Positions 25,130-34,619 are shown, counted from the first letter of the stretch. The stretch: 64,000 nt of DNA from Streptococcus gallinaceus (GCF_024170225.1 NZ_JALJXU010000002.1:1-64000); one strand, 5' to 3'. Made by a program: numbers and translations. Notes: a model not told the origin generated them from the sequence alone.

Positions 25130-26251
25130 ATGAAATCATCTATTTATGCCCTCACACGCCAACAATTAGTGGAGTGGGCACTTGAAAACAACGAGAAAAA
25201 ATTCCGTGCCACCCAAATTTGGGAATGGCTCTATCAAAAACGCGTGCAGTCATTTGAAGAAATGAGCAACTTGCCAAAATCCTTGATTGATAAATTAGAT
25301 GCACAATTTGTATTCAATCCATTGAAGCAACGGATTGTCCAAGAGTCCAAAGATGGAACGGTTAAGTATCTCTTTGAATTGCCAGATGGCATGCTGATTG
25401 AGACAGTTCTGATGCGCCAGCATTATGGGATGTCTGTCTGTGTAACGACGCAAGTTGGGTGTAATATTGGTTGCAGTTTCTGTGCCTCAGGCTTGATTCC
25501 AAAGCAACGTGACTTGACCAGCGGCGAAATCGTTGCGCAAATTATGCTCGTTCAAAAATACTTTGACGAACGTGGCCAAGGAGAACGTGTCAGCCACATC
25601 GTTGTCATGGGGATTGGCGAGCCGCTAGATAACTACGACAACGTGATGAATTTCCTCCGTGTTGTCAATGATGATAAAGGCCTGGCTATCGGTGCTCGTC
25701 ACATTACGGTATCGACTTCTGGTTTGGCACCAAAAATCCGTGAATTTGCTCGCGAAGGTGTGCAGGTTAATTTGGCAGTTTCTCTTCATGCACCAAATAA
25801 CGATATTCGTTCACGCATGATGCGTATTAACCGTCGCATTCCAATCGAAGAACTCTTTGAAGCTATTGAAGATTACATCCAAGTGACCAATCGCCGTGTG
25901 ACCTTTGAGTACATCATGCTCAATGAAGTGAATGACGGTGTGGAGCAAGCTCAGGAATTAGCTGACTTGACTAAGCGCATTCGGAAGTTGTCTTACATTA
26001 ACTTGATTCCCTACAATCCAGTTTCTGAGCATGACCAGTACAGTCGTTCCACTCCAGAACGTGTGGCTGCGTTTTATGATCGTCTCAAGAAAAATGGAGT
26101 TAACTGCGTGGTGCGTCAAGAACACGGTACAGATATCGATGCAGCTTGCGGACAGTTGCGTTCAAAAACTCTCAATAAAGACCGTGAACGTGCAAAAGCT
26201 CGTATTGCAGCTGCCAACGCCAAAGCAGGAATTCGGGAGATTCAACCCTAA
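25130..26251 (+). CDS. rlmN: 23S rRNA (adenine2503-C2)-methyltransferase RlmN
   Basis: Radical-SAM enzyme that methylates C2 of A2503 in 23S rRNA and of A37 in some tRNAs. 373 residues. The iron-sulfur cluster motif G-C-N-I-G-C-S-F-C is present, as is the downstream catalytic cysteine in N-C-V-V-R. It is the native housekeeping form rather than the Cfr resistance enzyme, judging by context and length. It follows the yutD-family gene and overlaps the VanZ gene by one base. Confidence 0.96.
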   Translation: MKSSIYALTRQQLVEWALENNEKKFRATQIWEWLYQKRVQSFEEMSNLPKSLIDKLDAQFVFNPLKQRIVQESKDGTVKYLFELPDGMLIETVLMRQHYGMSVCVTTQVGCNIGCSFCASGLIPKQRDLTSGEIVAQIMLVQKYFDERGQGERVSHIVVMGIGEPLDNYDNVMNFLRVVNDDKGLAIGARHITVSTSGLAPKIREFAREGVQVNLAVSLHAPNNDIRSRMMRINRRIPIEELFEAIEDYIQVTNRRVTFEYIMLNEVNDGVEQAQELADLTKRIRKLSYINLIPYNPVSEHDQYSRSTPERVAAFYDRLKKNGVNCVVRQEHGTDIDAACGQLRSKTLNKDRERAKARIAAANAKAGIREIQP

Positions 26252-26766
26252 TGTCTATCTTTTTTCAGCCAAACGGTCAATTGACACCGTTAGGAAGAAA
26301 AGTCACAGGATATCTAGCTGGAGCCTATGCTCTGGCTATTTCTTTCATGTGTTTTCTTCCGCAGCATTTTCTACCAAATCCAAAAGGATTTTCAACGCCA
26401 GGAATTGTGCAAGTCGGTCGCTTTTATTTTCTGCCAACGCCCTTTAACAGCCTTGTAAATGGGCATGAAGTCCATAGTCTCAAGGGGATTTTCTATATTT
26501 TTCTGCAAAATATTAGCAATGTTTTCTTGCTGTTTCCACTTGTGCTAGCCCTTATTTTTCTCTTTAAAAAATGGCAGAGCACAAAGACAGTTGTTCTTTA
26601 TAGTTTTTGCATCAGCTTAGGTATTGAGTGTACGCAGCTACTTCTAGACGGTCTTATGGATGCAGGACGTGTTTTTGAAATTGACGACCTCTGGACCAAT
26701 ACATTGGGAGGACTGTTGGCTTATCTTTTTTATCAGCAAATACAAAAAATCATAAAAAAGACTTGA
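26251..26766 (+). CDS. VanZ-family membrane protein
   Basis: 171 residues with four or five hydrophobic helices. The VanZ core signature lies in I-S-N-V-F-L-L-F-P, with E-C-T-Q-L and the late G-R-V-F-E-I-D-D-L-W-T-N-T-L-G-G pattern. The family prototype gives low teicoplanin resistance in enterococci; chromosomal members are of unknown role. It is translationally coupled to rlmN. Confidence 0.88.
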   Translation: MSIFFQPNGQLTPLGRKVTGYLAGAYALAISFMCFLPQHFLPNPKGFSTPGIVQVGRFYFLPTPFNSLVNGHEVHSLKGIFYIFLQNISNVFLLFPLVLALIFLFKKWQSTKTVVLYSFCISLGIECTQLLLDGLMDAGRVFEIDDLWTNTLGGLLAYLFYQQIQKIIKKT

Positions 26767-26791
26767 CAGACTAAGATTCAAGCCGTATAGT
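26763..26791 (+). promoter_or_regulatory. Promoter of the T-box/trpB unit
   Basis: TTGACA (26763-26768), 17-bp spacer, TATAGT (26786-26791). It overlaps the VanZ stop codon. Predicted start is near 26798. Confidence 0.8.
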
Positions 26792-26797
26792 GTTACT

Positions 26798-26926
26798 CAA
26801 TCAGAAAAGTACTAGACGAAAGTTTTCAGGGAGCTTGAGATATGGGGACATTCTAGACAATTCCCATAAGTGAGGTGGCACCGCGGATTTTCGCCCTCGC
26901 ATACTATTTAGTATGCGAGGTTTTTT
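26798..26926 (+). promoter_or_regulatory. T-box riboswitch, probably tryptophan-specific
   Basis: The T-box sequence GAGGTGGCACCGCGG (about 26872-26886) is followed by a strong terminator: CCTCGCATAC pairs with GTATGCGAGG, then six T. The UGGC bulge would pair with a tRNA ending GCCA, as tRNA-Trp (discriminator G) does. A UGG triplet in G-A-T-A-T-G-G-G-G is a candidate specifier. The downstream trpB supports tryptophan. Uncharged tRNA binding would let transcription through. Stem I is short compared with classical T-boxes. Confidence 0.85.
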
Positions 26927-27091
26927 CTATTCCCCTTAATGAAATAAGGAGCATTGCACCGCCATTGAATTTAAGGGAATTGACGCAGTTCGAACACAGT
27001 GAGAACTACGAACCTTACATTCTTAAAGCTTGCAAGTTCGCAGAAGGTAGCAGGGGGTAGAAGATGAATTTCACGATAAAGGAGAAGTGAT

Positions 27092-27133
27092 ATGAACAAA
27101 CGATGGCGTCTGAAAGTTGGAAAAATAGTGTAA
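27092..27133 (+). CDS. Possible 13-residue leader peptide
   Basis: A mini-gene encodes M-N-K-R-W-R-L-K-V-G-K-I-V behind a strong ribosome site (AAAGGAGAAGTGAT). It lies between the T-box terminator and trpB and contains one tryptophan. It could be a second-level leader peptide or the stub left by a deletion of an upstream trp gene. Translation is not proven. Confidence 0.35.
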   Translation: MNKRWRLKVGKIV

Positions 27134-27176
27134 ATAAACTGTAAAAAGAGTTTCAGCAATAAGGAGAAAATTTGTT

Positions 27177-28350
27177 ATGACAGTAGAAAAAGGATTTTTT
27201 TGGTCAATTTGGTGGTAGTTTTGTTCCTGAGCCAATTCAGGCACTTTTGGATGAATTGGAGACAACATTTGAAACCTATAAAAATGATTCAGAATTTTTG
27301 GAGGAATACCAGCATTATTTGAAGGATTATTCTGGTCGTGAGACGCCACTTTATTTTGCAGAGTCCTTGATCAATCACTTGGGCGGTGCAAAAATCTACC
27401 TCAAGCGGGAAGATTTGAATCACTTAGGCTCGCATAAATTGAATAATGTCTTGGGACAAATTTTGCTGGCTAAGCGGATGGGAAAATGTGTTATCGCAGA
27501 AATAGGAGCGGGTCAACACGGAGTTGCTACTGCAGCAGCCGCGCCACGATTTGGAATGGAATGCGATGTTTATATGGGGGCGGAAGATGTGGAGCGTCAG
27601 CGCTTAAATGTATTTCGGATGGAGATGATGGGAGCGCGTGTCCATGCTGTAACAGAAGGAACGGCTACCTTAAAAGAGGCAGTAGATGCAGCCTTTGGTG
27701 CTTGGATGGCAGATTTGGATGCATTTTTTGTCTTGGGATCGGCAGTTGGTCCCCATCCCTATCCATCCATTGTTCATGAATTTCAGAAGGTTATTTCCAT
27801 TGAGTCACGACGTCAGATTTTAGAAATAGAAGGACGTTTACCAGACTTGGTCATTGCGTGTGTCGGGGGCGGTTCAAATGCCATTGGAGTTTTTTCACAA
27901 TATGTCAATGATGCTGAAGTCGGCTTGGTGGGAGTAGAAGCTGCGGGGCGTGGTGTGGACACGGACAAGCATGCCGCAACAATGACCAAAGGAACCGTCG
28001 GAATTGTTGATGGGATGAAAACGATCGCTCTGTTCAAGGAGAATGGAGAAATTGCGCCGGTTTACTCTATTTCAGCTGGCCTAGACTATCCTGGAGTTGG
28101 TCCGGAACACGCCTTTTTCAAGGAAAGTGGCCGCGTAGAGTATGTGTCGGCTCGTGATGCTGAGGCGGTTGAGGCCCTGTTAACTCTCAGTAAAACGGAA
28201 GGGATTCTACCTGCCATCGAGAGTTCTCATGCTATTGCAGAAGCCATTAAGCGAGCACCTTTGATGGATAAAGAGCAAATCATCATCGTCAATGTTTCTG
28301 GTCGTGGTGACAAGGATGTGGTTGCGGTTGCAGATTATTTAGAAAAATAA
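27177..28350 (+). pseudogene. trpB: Tryptophan synthase beta chain, frameshifted near the N-terminus
   Basis: TrpB joins indole and serine to form tryptophan using PLP. The expected start is ATG 27177 (AAGGAG upstream), giving M-T-V-E-K-G-F-F. A run of seven T at 27195-27201, one more than needed, shifts the frame so that a TAG follows soon after. The rest of the gene (27202-28350) is open and intact in the other frame from G-Q-F-G-G-S-F-V-P-E-P onwards. It includes the PLP lysine in H-L-G-S-H-K-L-N-N, G-A-G-Q-H-G-V-A-T-A and C-V-G-G-G-S-N-A-I-G. Slippage or re-initiation could rescue some product. No trpA or other trp gene is adjacent. Confidence 0.85.
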
Positions 28351-28380
28351 AAAAGGACAATGTGTCCTTTTTATTTTTTT
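28349..28380. terminator. Bidirectional terminator between trpB and the acetyltransferase gene
   Basis: AAAAAGGACA and TGTCCTTTTT form the stem with A- and T-rich flanks. It serves both convergent genes. Confidence 0.85.
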
Positions 28381-28931
28381 GTGAAATCTTCTCTTAAAAT
28401 AGCGTATTCTGAAATGTCCACTAAATTTCCTTTTAGATTAGCAGCTTGACGGAAGGTTCCTTCGTATTTCATCCCTGCTTTGTTCATAACACGGCCAGAT
28501 GCGGGATTTTCTGTTGCATGAATGGCAGTGATACGATTGCAGTTGACTTCTTGGAATAAAAAGTCAATGACAGTTTTCAAAGCCTCTGTCATTAGGCCTT
28601 GTCCCCAATAATCTTGACTGAGAATATAGCCCAGTTCACAGGATTGAGTTGCTTGGTCGCTATCAATAACACTAATATCTCCAATCACAAAATCAGGTTG
28701 GTCTTTAAACGCAATAACCCAGTGGAGAAAGTCTGGTTGGTCATAGCTAGATGTCCATTCCTTCAAGAGTTGCCTTGTAAAATCAACACTTTCGTGGGCA
28801 GACCAAGTGACATAGGTGACATTTTCAGGGTGAGAAGCCCAGTTGTCAAACATGAGTTGTGCATCTGCTAAGGTGTAAGGTCGGAGCAACAGACGATCGC
28901 TTTCTAATATCGGTATACCAGTGAAATTCAT
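28371..28931 (-). CDS. GNAT acetyltransferase (RimJ/RimL type)
   Basis: 186 residues with the GNAT pattern: E-S-D-R-L-L-L-R-P-Y-T at the N-terminus, G-Y-I-L-S-Q-D-Y-W-G-Q-G-L-M-T-E-A in the acetyl-CoA loop, and A-S-G-R-V-M-N-K-A-G-M at the end. These enzymes acetylate the N-terminus of ribosomal proteins or small amines; the target here is unknown. It is 24 bp downstream of nadE and may be in that operon. Confidence 0.88.
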   Translation of the reverse strand: MNFTGIPILESDRLLLRPYTLADAQLMFDNWASHPENVTYVTWSAHESVDFTRQLLKEWTSSYDQPDFLHWVIAFKDQPDFVIGDISVIDSDQATQSCELGYILSQDYWGQGLMTEALKTVIDFLFQEVNCNRITAIHATENPASGRVMNKAGMKYEGTFRQAANLKGNLVDISEYAILREDFTKK

Positions 28932-28955
28932 AGATTTTCTCCCTGTTACTTTTTA

Positions 28956-29780
28956 TTATTTCCAAAAATCATCGAAGACTGTAATGGGCAAGTGACGCTT
29001 GTGGGCTGTTTTTTTCCACCAATTTTCAATGATTTCCTGCGCTTGAGGACTTACGGTTTTGCCTTCCAAATAATCATCGATGTCATTGTAGGTCACGCCG
29101 AGAGCGACCTCATCAGCAAGTCCGGGCTTGTTTTCTTCGAGGTCCGCAGTTGGAATCTTTTCATAGATGGCTTTTTCAGCACCAAGCGCGGCTAAGAGAG
29201 CCTTTCCTTGGCGTTTATTGAGACGGAAAAGTGGCAGAACATCTGCACCACCATCACCAAACTTAGTGAAGAAACCAGTGATATTTTCTGCGGCATGGTC
29301 CGTACCGATGACGGCTCCTTTATGCTCACCAGCAACGGCATATTGGGTAATCATGCGTTGGCGGGCCTTGATATTGCCCTTGTTAAAGTCAGAAATGCTC
29401 AATCCGGCTGCTTCAAGTGCGGTAACTTGACCATCAACGGCTTCCTTGATATTTACCGTCAAGCTCACGTCTGGTTTGATAAAAGCCAGCGCACGCTGTG
29501 CATCGTCCTCGTCGGCTTGGATGCCATAAGGAAGACGAATGGCGATAAATTGATAAGCATCGTCACCTGTTTCAGCGCGCATTTCTTCAATAGCAATCTG
29601 TGCCAGACGACCAGCGAGACTGGAATCTTGACCACCAGAAATTCCTAAGACATAACTTTTTAAGAAAGGATGTTTTTTCAAGTATTCTTTTAAAAAGTCA
29701 ATCGAACGACGAATTTCTTCTTGTGGATCAATGGTAGATAGGACGCCGAGTTCACGAATAATGATTTCTTGTAATGTCAT
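28956..29780 (-). CDS. nadE: NH3-dependent NAD(+) synthetase
   Basis: Final step of NAD synthesis: deamido-NAD plus ammonia and ATP gives NAD. 274 residues. The P-loop for ATP pyrophosphatase is S-G-G-Q-D-S-S, with [15 protein letters not shown] and P-T-A-D-L-E downstream. It lies 14 bp after pncB, so both make one NAD salvage operon. Confidence 0.96.
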   Translation of the reverse strand: MTLQEIIIRELGVLSTIDPQEEIRRSIDFLKEYLKKHPFLKSYVLGISGGQDSSLAGRLAQIAIEEMRAETGDDAYQFIAIRLPYGIQADEDDAQRALAFIKPDVSLTVNIKEAVDGQVTALEAAGLSISDFNKGNIKARQRMITQYAVAGEHKGAVIGTDHAAENITGFFTKFGDGGADVLPLFRLNKRQGKALLAALGAEKAIYEKIPTADLEENKPGLADEVALGVTYNDIDDYLEGKTVSPQAQEIIENWWKKTAHKRHLPITVFDDFWK

Positions 29781-29794
29781 GTTTTCTCCTATTT

Positions 29795-31243
29795 TTACTT
29801 ACCGAGGGCTTGTTTGCGGACGGTGTCAATGAGATTCATCTTATGGTCCCAAACATTTTTTGCCAGGTCAACAGGGTAATCTTGTGGATTCAAGACCCGC
29901 TTGTACTCATCCCATAATTTATCAAATTCCTGATGGGCATAATCTTGAATATCCTGAAGACTAGGCAGTTGATAGACCAATTTCCCCTGGTCAAAGATAG
30001 GAACAAGGAGAGGCACCGCGTCAAAATTTGTGACGGTTTTGTTAATGTAGGTATAGGTAGGGTGGAACATGTGGATGCTGTCCATATGAGCCACATCTGT
30101 ATCTGCAAAGGTAATGTAATCCCCTTCGGACTTCCCTTTTTCGCGGGAAGTGATGCGCCAAACTTGCTTTTTACCGGGAGTTGATACCTTCTCAGCATTT
30201 GAGGACAATTTAATGGTGTCCTTCATTTGACCGTTTTCGTCTTCGATAGAGACAATCTTGTAGACGGCTCCTAACGCTGGCTGATCATAGGCGGTGATGA
30301 GTTTGGTGCCGACGCCCCACACATCAATTTTTGCCTTTTGCATTTTGAGGTTGAGAATGGTATTTTCATCCAGGTCATTGGAAGCGTAGATTTTTGCATC
30401 GTGGAAACCAGCATCATCCAATTGCTGACGAACTTTTTTCGAAATGTAAGCCATGTCACCAGAGTCAATGCGAACTCCGAGAAATTGAATCTTGTCACCT
30501 AACTCCTTTGCTACCCGAATTGCAGCTGGAACGCCCAGTCGCAAAGTATCGTAGGTATCAACAAGAAAGACACATTTTTTGTGAGTCGTCGCATAAGCCA
30601 TGAAGGCATCATAGTCATTGCCAAAAGTCTGTACGAGAGCATGGGCATGTGTACCAGAAACTGGAATGCCAAACATCTTACCAGCCCGAACATTGGATGT
30701 GGCACCCGCTCCACCGATGAAGGCAGCCCGTGTACCCCAGATGGCAGCGTCCATTTCTTGGGCGCGACGTGTTCCGAATTCTAGGAGTGGCTCGTCCTCG
30801 ATAACCGTTTTGATACGGCGGGCTTTGGTCGCAATTAAGGTCTGGTAATTGACAATGTTGAGAATGGCAGTTTCCACCAGCTGGCATTGGGCCAGTGGAC
30901 CTTCGATTTGCATGATGGGTTCATTGGCAAAAACCAAGTCGCCTTCTTTAGCCGAACGAACGGTCAGTTCCATTTTGAGATTGGCTAGGTAATCTAGGAA
31001 ATCCTCAGGATAGCCTTGCTCGCGGAGGTAGTCGATATCTGTTTCAGAAAAATGCAAATCCGATAAATATTGGACCACTCTTTCTAGCCCAGCAAAGACG
31101 GCGTAGCCATTTTCAAAGGGTTGCTTACGGAAGAAAACTTCAAAAACAGCATGCTTATTATGAATATTTTTTGTAAAGTAGACCTGCATCATGTTGATCT
31201 GGTAGAGATCGGTATGCAGCGTCAAGCTATCATCCTTGTACAT
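29795..31243 (-). CDS. pncB: Nicotinate phosphoribosyltransferase
   Basis: Joins nicotinate to PRPP to give nicotinate mononucleotide, the entry step of NAD salvage. 482 residues. Family motifs seen are Y-Q-I-N-M-M-Q-V-Y near the start, E-F-G-T-R-R-A-Q, the S-G-T-H-A-H segment with catalytic His, and R-I-D-S-G-D. A TGCTATAAT box on the minus strand (around 31269-31277) drives it and overlaps the terminator of the upstream prepilin peptidase gene. Confidence 0.96.
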   Translation of the reverse strand: MYKDDSLTLHTDLYQINMMQVYFTKNIHNKHAVFEVFFRKQPFENGYAVFAGLERVVQYLSDLHFSETDIDYLREQGYPEDFLDYLANLKMELTVRSAKEGDLVFANEPIMQIEGPLAQCQLVETAILNIVNYQTLIATKARRIKTVIEDEPLLEFGTRRAQEMDAAIWGTRAAFIGGAGATSNVRAGKMFGIPVSGTHAHALVQTFGNDYDAFMAYATTHKKCVFLVDTYDTLRLGVPAAIRVAKELGDKIQFLGVRIDSGDMAYISKKVRQQLDDAGFHDAKIYASNDLDENTILNLKMQKAKIDVWGVGTKLITAYDQPALGAVYKIVSIEDENGQMKDTIKLSSNAEKVSTPGKKQVWRITSREKGKSEGDYITFADTDVAHMDSIHMFHPTYTYINKTVTNFDAVPLLVPIFDQGKLVYQLPSLQDIQDYAHQEFDKLWDEYKRVLNPQDYPVDLAKNVWDHKMNLIDTVRKQALGK

Positions 31244-31276
31244 AGGTATACTCCTTTATATACAGAACATTATAGC

Positions 31277-31301
31277 ATAAAAATCCACCGAAAGGTGGAT
31301 T
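31277..31301 (-). terminator. Intrinsic terminator of the prepilin peptidase gene
   Basis: On the minus strand AATCCACC-tttc-GGTGGATT is followed by TTTTA. It sits between the peptidase stop and the pncB promoter. Confidence 0.8.
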
Positions 31302-31328
31302 GTCTCGTTTGTCAGGAGTTAGGAATCC

Positions 31329-31973
31329 TTAGAAAATCAGCAAAACAGGGATGCTTGCTAGCCACAGGAAAGGAATGAAGGGAAGTGCCTTTCTATAAAA
31401 ATAAAAATAGGTTACCAGCCCTAGAATACTGCTGATTTGGATGAGCCAAAGTAGGTTGGTGTAGGGAAAAATGAGTGCCAAGGTAGCAAGGTAGAGCAAG
31501 TCGCCGGAGCCAATTTTTAAATTCACTTTTTCAGCTAGGTAGGCTAAGGCCAGAAAGAAGAAAAATAACCAATTGAGCGAAGAAAAGAGCAGTGCAATAA
31601 AAGTTAAGACAAGCCAAACAACTAGCGGGTATTCGCGGTGTTTGATGTCATAAATACCCAAGACAAGTCCCGTCAATAAGACGCAAGAAGTGGCAAAAGA
31701 TAGGACTTGATAAGCAGTTAGGACGACTAGAAATGCTGACGAAATCTCCAGTAAGAGATACCAATAAGGAATCTTGGCCTGGCAATAACGGCATTTGGAA
31801 TGGGTAGAAAGTTGCGAGACAATCGGAATCAAGTCCCAAGCCTTGAGCTGTTTTTTGCAATGATTGCAGTGGCTGGCTGGTGCGATGATGGATTGCTGTG
31901 GGAAACGGTCGATGACAAGCCCTAGAAATGAACCAAGAGATGCCCCGAGAAATAGGAATAATAATATCTTCAT
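31329..31973 (-). CDS. comC: Type IV prepilin peptidase of the competence system
   Basis: Membrane aspartic protease (A24) that cleaves and methylates the ComG pseudopilins of the DNA-uptake pilus. 214 residues with about seven helices. The zinc-type cysteine pairs C-N-H-C and C-R-Y-C lie in the cytosolic loop after helix 1; catalytic aspartates are visible in the G-I-Y-D-I-K-H-R and I-G-S-G-D-L-L-Y regions. It is also called pilD or cclA. A ComX-type box precedes it, so it should be induced only in competence. Confidence 0.92.
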   Translation of the reverse strand: MKILLFLFLGASLGSFLGLVIDRFPQQSIIAPASHCNHCKKQLKAWDLIPIVSQLSTHSKCRYCQAKIPYWYLLLEISSAFLVVLTAYQVLSFATSCVLLTGLVLGIYDIKHREYPLVVWLVLTFIALLFSSLNWLFFFFLALAYLAEKVNLKIGSGDLLYLATLALIFPYTNLLWLIQISSILGLVTYFYFYRKALPFIPFLWLASIPVLLIF

Positions 31974-31980
31974 ACTTATT

Positions 31981-31988
31981 TATTCGTT
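31981..31988 (-). promoter_or_regulatory. ComX (SigX) recognition box
   Basis: On the minus strand AACGAATA matches the cin-box TACGAATA in 7 of 8 positions, with T-tracts about 10-25 bases upstream as usual. It lies only 7 bases before the ATG, so the transcript would have little or no leader. Confidence 0.75.
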
Positions 31989-32023
31989 AATTTATCCGAA
32001 AAAAGAAAAAAATAGTAAATTTT

Positions 32024-32036
32024 GCTATACTATTTT
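32024..32036 (+). repeat. Putative attL (13-bp direct repeat)
   Basis: GCTATACTATTTT, identical to 43664-43676. Preceded by TTTT and located 50 bp beyond the start of the prepilin peptidase gene. Confidence 0.65.
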
Positions 32037-32133
32037 TATTTCATAAATTATTATACAATCTCTTAAAATAGCCAGTTTTGAAGTATATTTTTTAGAATTT
32101 ATATAGAGATTAACCAAAACATTAACCAAGCAA

Positions 32134-32232
32134 TGTGGGTGATACTAACTTAAATATAGAATAAAAAAATATTGAGGATAATGTTTTTTATTGTGTGTTT
32201 AAGTTGGAATAAAACGTTCATTTGTGTTGTAA
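32134..32232 (+). repeat. Dispersed repeat, copy A
   Basis: About 99 bp, similar (roughly 80 percent by eye) to 34809-34905. The shared core is GTGATACTAACTTAAATATA followed by GAATAAAAAA, and later ATTGTGTGTTTAA and TGTTGTAA. The two copies flank the protease and DUF5648 genes. Confidence 0.8.
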
Positions 32233-32497
32233 CCTATTTAAGTTGTTCTTTAGTAAAGAAACCTTCCTTCTGGGTGTTGTAATAGTCTTGCATTTTAGCG
32301 CCGTTCTAATTGTTGTGGTGGTGATTACAATGATATCTCTCTGAGATGTTTTTTAATCCCCTTAAGTGGTAATTTCATTTTAGAAGGTTCTTTTGAGCAA
32401 ATAGTAGAAATTTTTATACCAAACAACAAGATGTACGTTGAAAAGGCTCTCAAAGTGTGCTACAATTCTTGTGGAAATTATAAAAAGAGGTAGATAT

Positions 32498-33715
32498 ATG
32501 TTAAAGAAATACTTATATTCTGGATTGCTTTTGTTAACTATTACGACTTGCGTGGGTACTGTTATAAAAGCAGAAGAAACACCAGTAAATGTTGCCGATC
32601 AAGAACAGGTAGTAGAAAATGAAGTTTTTGAACGAGTTTTTGGAGGTGATAATAGGGTAAATATTACTGATACAACTAAAGGTTTTTTTCCTAAAATTGT
32701 TAAAATTGAAGGGGTAGGATATTATTCTGCAAGCGGTAGCTATGTGCCTCTTACGGGTACAGGTACATTGGTTGCTAGTGATGTTGTGTTGACTTCTGCT
32801 CATGTCGTATATTCAGTTGAGAAAAATGAATATTTTACAGATATTAAAGTTACACCAGCAACTTCTGATGGAAGTGTGCTGTTTGGTGTAAGTACTGCTA
32901 CTGTAATTAAAATAAATCCAGCATATTCTTCTAATCCAAGTCATCAGAATGATTATGCAGTTATTAAGTTATCAAAACCACTTGGTACAAAAACAGGTTA
33001 TCTAACGTTATCAACTAATATTCAATCAGGAGATTATGCTCAAACAGCGGGGTATCCAGGAGATCGTCCGGGTCAAATGGTGTTTGCTTCAGGAAATATA
33101 GACACTCTTTCAGATAGCGAATTGAATTATAAAATTGATACAAGGGGGGGACAAAGTGGTAGTCCTATTTTGAACGCTGATAATGAAATTGTTGGTGTTC
33201 ATAGTGGTTTCAACCGAGATATTACTAATCATGCAGCTAGAGTTACATCAAGCATGCTTGAACTTATTAATTCAGTGAATCCTTCTTCAGGAGTTGTATC
33301 ATTTACTAAATCTGAGCCTACCGCATCATCCCCTGTTTATCGTTTATATCATAAGGGCTTAAAGAGACACCATTATACATCAAATTTGAATGAAAGAAAT
33401 ACACTAATTTCTAAGCATGGTTGGGGTGATGAGGGTGTTGCATGGAAGACAGGAGATGTCGCCCCTGTTTATCGTTTATATAATAGAGCTACGAAAGACC
33501 ATTTATTAACTACAAGTATGAATGAAGTCCAGAAGTTGCAGAATTTTGGCTGGATTAATGAGGGTGTAGTTTTTCAAAGTGGTACTGGAGTAGATGTTTT
33601 TAGATTATATAGTCAAGTTACAAAAGAACATTTTTATACAGCAAATGTAGACGAAAAAAATCAGCTAATCAGTGTGGGCTGGAAATATGAGGGAGTAGCT
33701 TTTAAAGCGAATTAG
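32498..33715 (+). CDS. Secreted V8-like serine protease with DUF5648 repeats
   Basis: 405 residues from ATG 32498 (AAAGAGG upstream). A signal peptide (about 1-25, ending I-K-A) precedes a trypsin-fold S1B domain (about 45-265) with an intact triad: His102 in T-S-A-H-V, Asp152 in N-D-Y-A-V-I-K, Ser220 in G-G-Q-S-G-S-P. Residues 275-405 hold three DUF5648 repeats of about 43 residues (V-Y-R-L-Y ... H-x-Y-T ... E-G-V-A-W/F). No sorting signal is seen, so it is released or held by its repeats. Substrate is unknown; it resembles staphylococcal glutamyl endopeptidases in fold only. Confidence 0.88.
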   Translation: MLKKYLYSGLLLLTITTCVGTVIKAEETPVNVADQEQVVENEVFERVFGGDNRVNITDTTKGFFPKIVKIEGVGYYSASGSYVPLTGTGTLVASDVVLTSAHVVYSVEKNEYFTDIKVTPATSDGSVLFGVSTATVIKINPAYSSNPSHQNDYAVIKLSKPLGTKTGYLTLSTNIQSGDYAQTAGYPGDRPGQMVFASGNIDTLSDSELNYKIDTRGGQSGSPILNADNEIVGVHSGFNRDITNHAARVTSSMLELINSVNPSSGVVSFTKSEPTASSPVYRLYHKGLKRHHYTSNLNERNTLISKHGWGDEGVAWKTGDVAPVYRLYNRATKDHLLTTSMNEVQKLQNFGWINEGVVFQSGTGVDVFRLYSQVTKEHFYTANVDEKNQLISVGWKYEGVAFKAN

Positions 33716-33728
33716 TTAGGAGGAAAAT

Positions 33729-34619
33729 ATGTTGCGTAATATTATGAAAAGTGTAGTTCTTTTATCACTTTGTAGTGGAGCAATACTTGGAGGAGTAGAT
33801 TTCTCTGAATCAAGAGTTGGTCAGGTAGTTTCTGCGGAGGAAACGGCAAAAACTGAATTTTATAGTAAAGGCGGAGCAGAGTTTGAAGCCGGAACTTTTA
33901 AGTTCAATCTTCAAGTGGGTGAGCAGGGACAAATCCGCCGTCCTCAGGATTCTCCATTAAAAGATTTTCTCTATTCTTTTAACATGACGGTAGAAGATCC
34001 ATCTATTATTTCTTTTGATGAACAAGGGAATTGGGTAGCCTTAAAACCAGGAAAGACAAAGATTATTGCGGATTTTCCTTCTGGAGATAATGAACAGTCA
34101 AGACGATTTAATGAAGAACTTCAGCGAAATTCAGTTAATTTAAGAGTAGATGAAGTAGCAGTGGTCTGGGAAGTCACCGTAGTAGCAGCGGATGTCCCAT
34201 ATGTTCCTATGTATCGTCTCTACAATCCCAATAATAAAGAACATTTTTATACAGCAAGTAAAAATGAAAGAGATACATTGGTTCGTATTGGTTGGGGAAA
34301 ATACGAAGGTGTCGCATGGAGAGCGCCTAAGGAAGGAAGAGAAGTTTATCGATTGTATAATCCGATTCTGAAAGATCATCATTACACGATGGATCAAAAT
34401 GAGGTAAAAGTTTTAACAACTAAACATCATTGGCGAAATGAAGGTGTTGCATGGTATTCAGATGGAAGTCGTCCTGTTTATCGCCTTTTCCATCAAGGGT
34501 TAACATCAGGTTCTCATCATTATACAATGAGCGAAAATGAGGTCAGAGTTCTTCAGACTAGGGGTTGGAGATACGAAGGCGCTGCTTGGTATGGAGAGTA
34601 TGAAGAGGTATTTGAATAG
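33729..34619 (+). CDS. Secreted DUF5648-repeat protein
   Basis: 296 residues: signal peptide (about 1-36, ending V-V-S-A), a central part (about 45-155) resembling a bacterial Ig-like fold (W-V-A-L-K-P-G-K-T-K-I-I-A), then three DUF5648 repeats (about 160-296: M-Y-R-L-Y-N-P-N-N-K-E-H-F-Y-T and two more). It lacks a catalytic domain. AGGAGG at 13 bp after the protease stop makes it the second gene of that operon. The shared repeats suggest that both proteins bind the same surface or each other. Confidence 0.82.
   Translation: MLRNIMKSVVLLSLCSGAILGGVDFSESRVGQVVSAEETAKTEFYSKGGAEFEAGTFKFNLQVGEQGQIRRPQDSPLKDFLYSFNMTVEDPSIISFDEQGNWVALKPGKTKIIADFPSGDNEQSRRFNEELQRNSVNLRVDEVAVVWEVTVVAADVPYVPMYRLYNPNNKEHFYTASKNERDTLVRIGWGKYEGVAWRAPKEGREVYRLYNPILKDHHYTMDQNEVKVLTTKHHWRNEGVAWYSDGSRPVYRLFHQGLTSGSHHYTMSENEVRVLQTRGWRYEGAAWYGEYEEVFE

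Larger units (their letters stand above)
31974..32497. other. Gene-free region: competence promoter, island left end and repeat
   Basis: The stretch contains the ComX box (31981-31988), the left 13-bp direct repeat of the island (32024-32036) and copy A of a 99-bp repeat (32134-32232). The remainder is AT-rich with no plausible coding frame. The promoter of the protease gene must lie in its last 150 bases; no strong -35/-10 pair stands out. Confidence 0.6.

Noticed and set aside
25130..26251. Cfr-type resistance methyltransferase
   Set aside because: Gene order and N-terminal sequence fit the housekeeping RlmN.
26930..27090. Stretch between T-box and trpB as a remnant trp gene
   Set aside because: No frame shows recognisable TrpE, TrpG, TrpD, TrpC or TrpF motifs.
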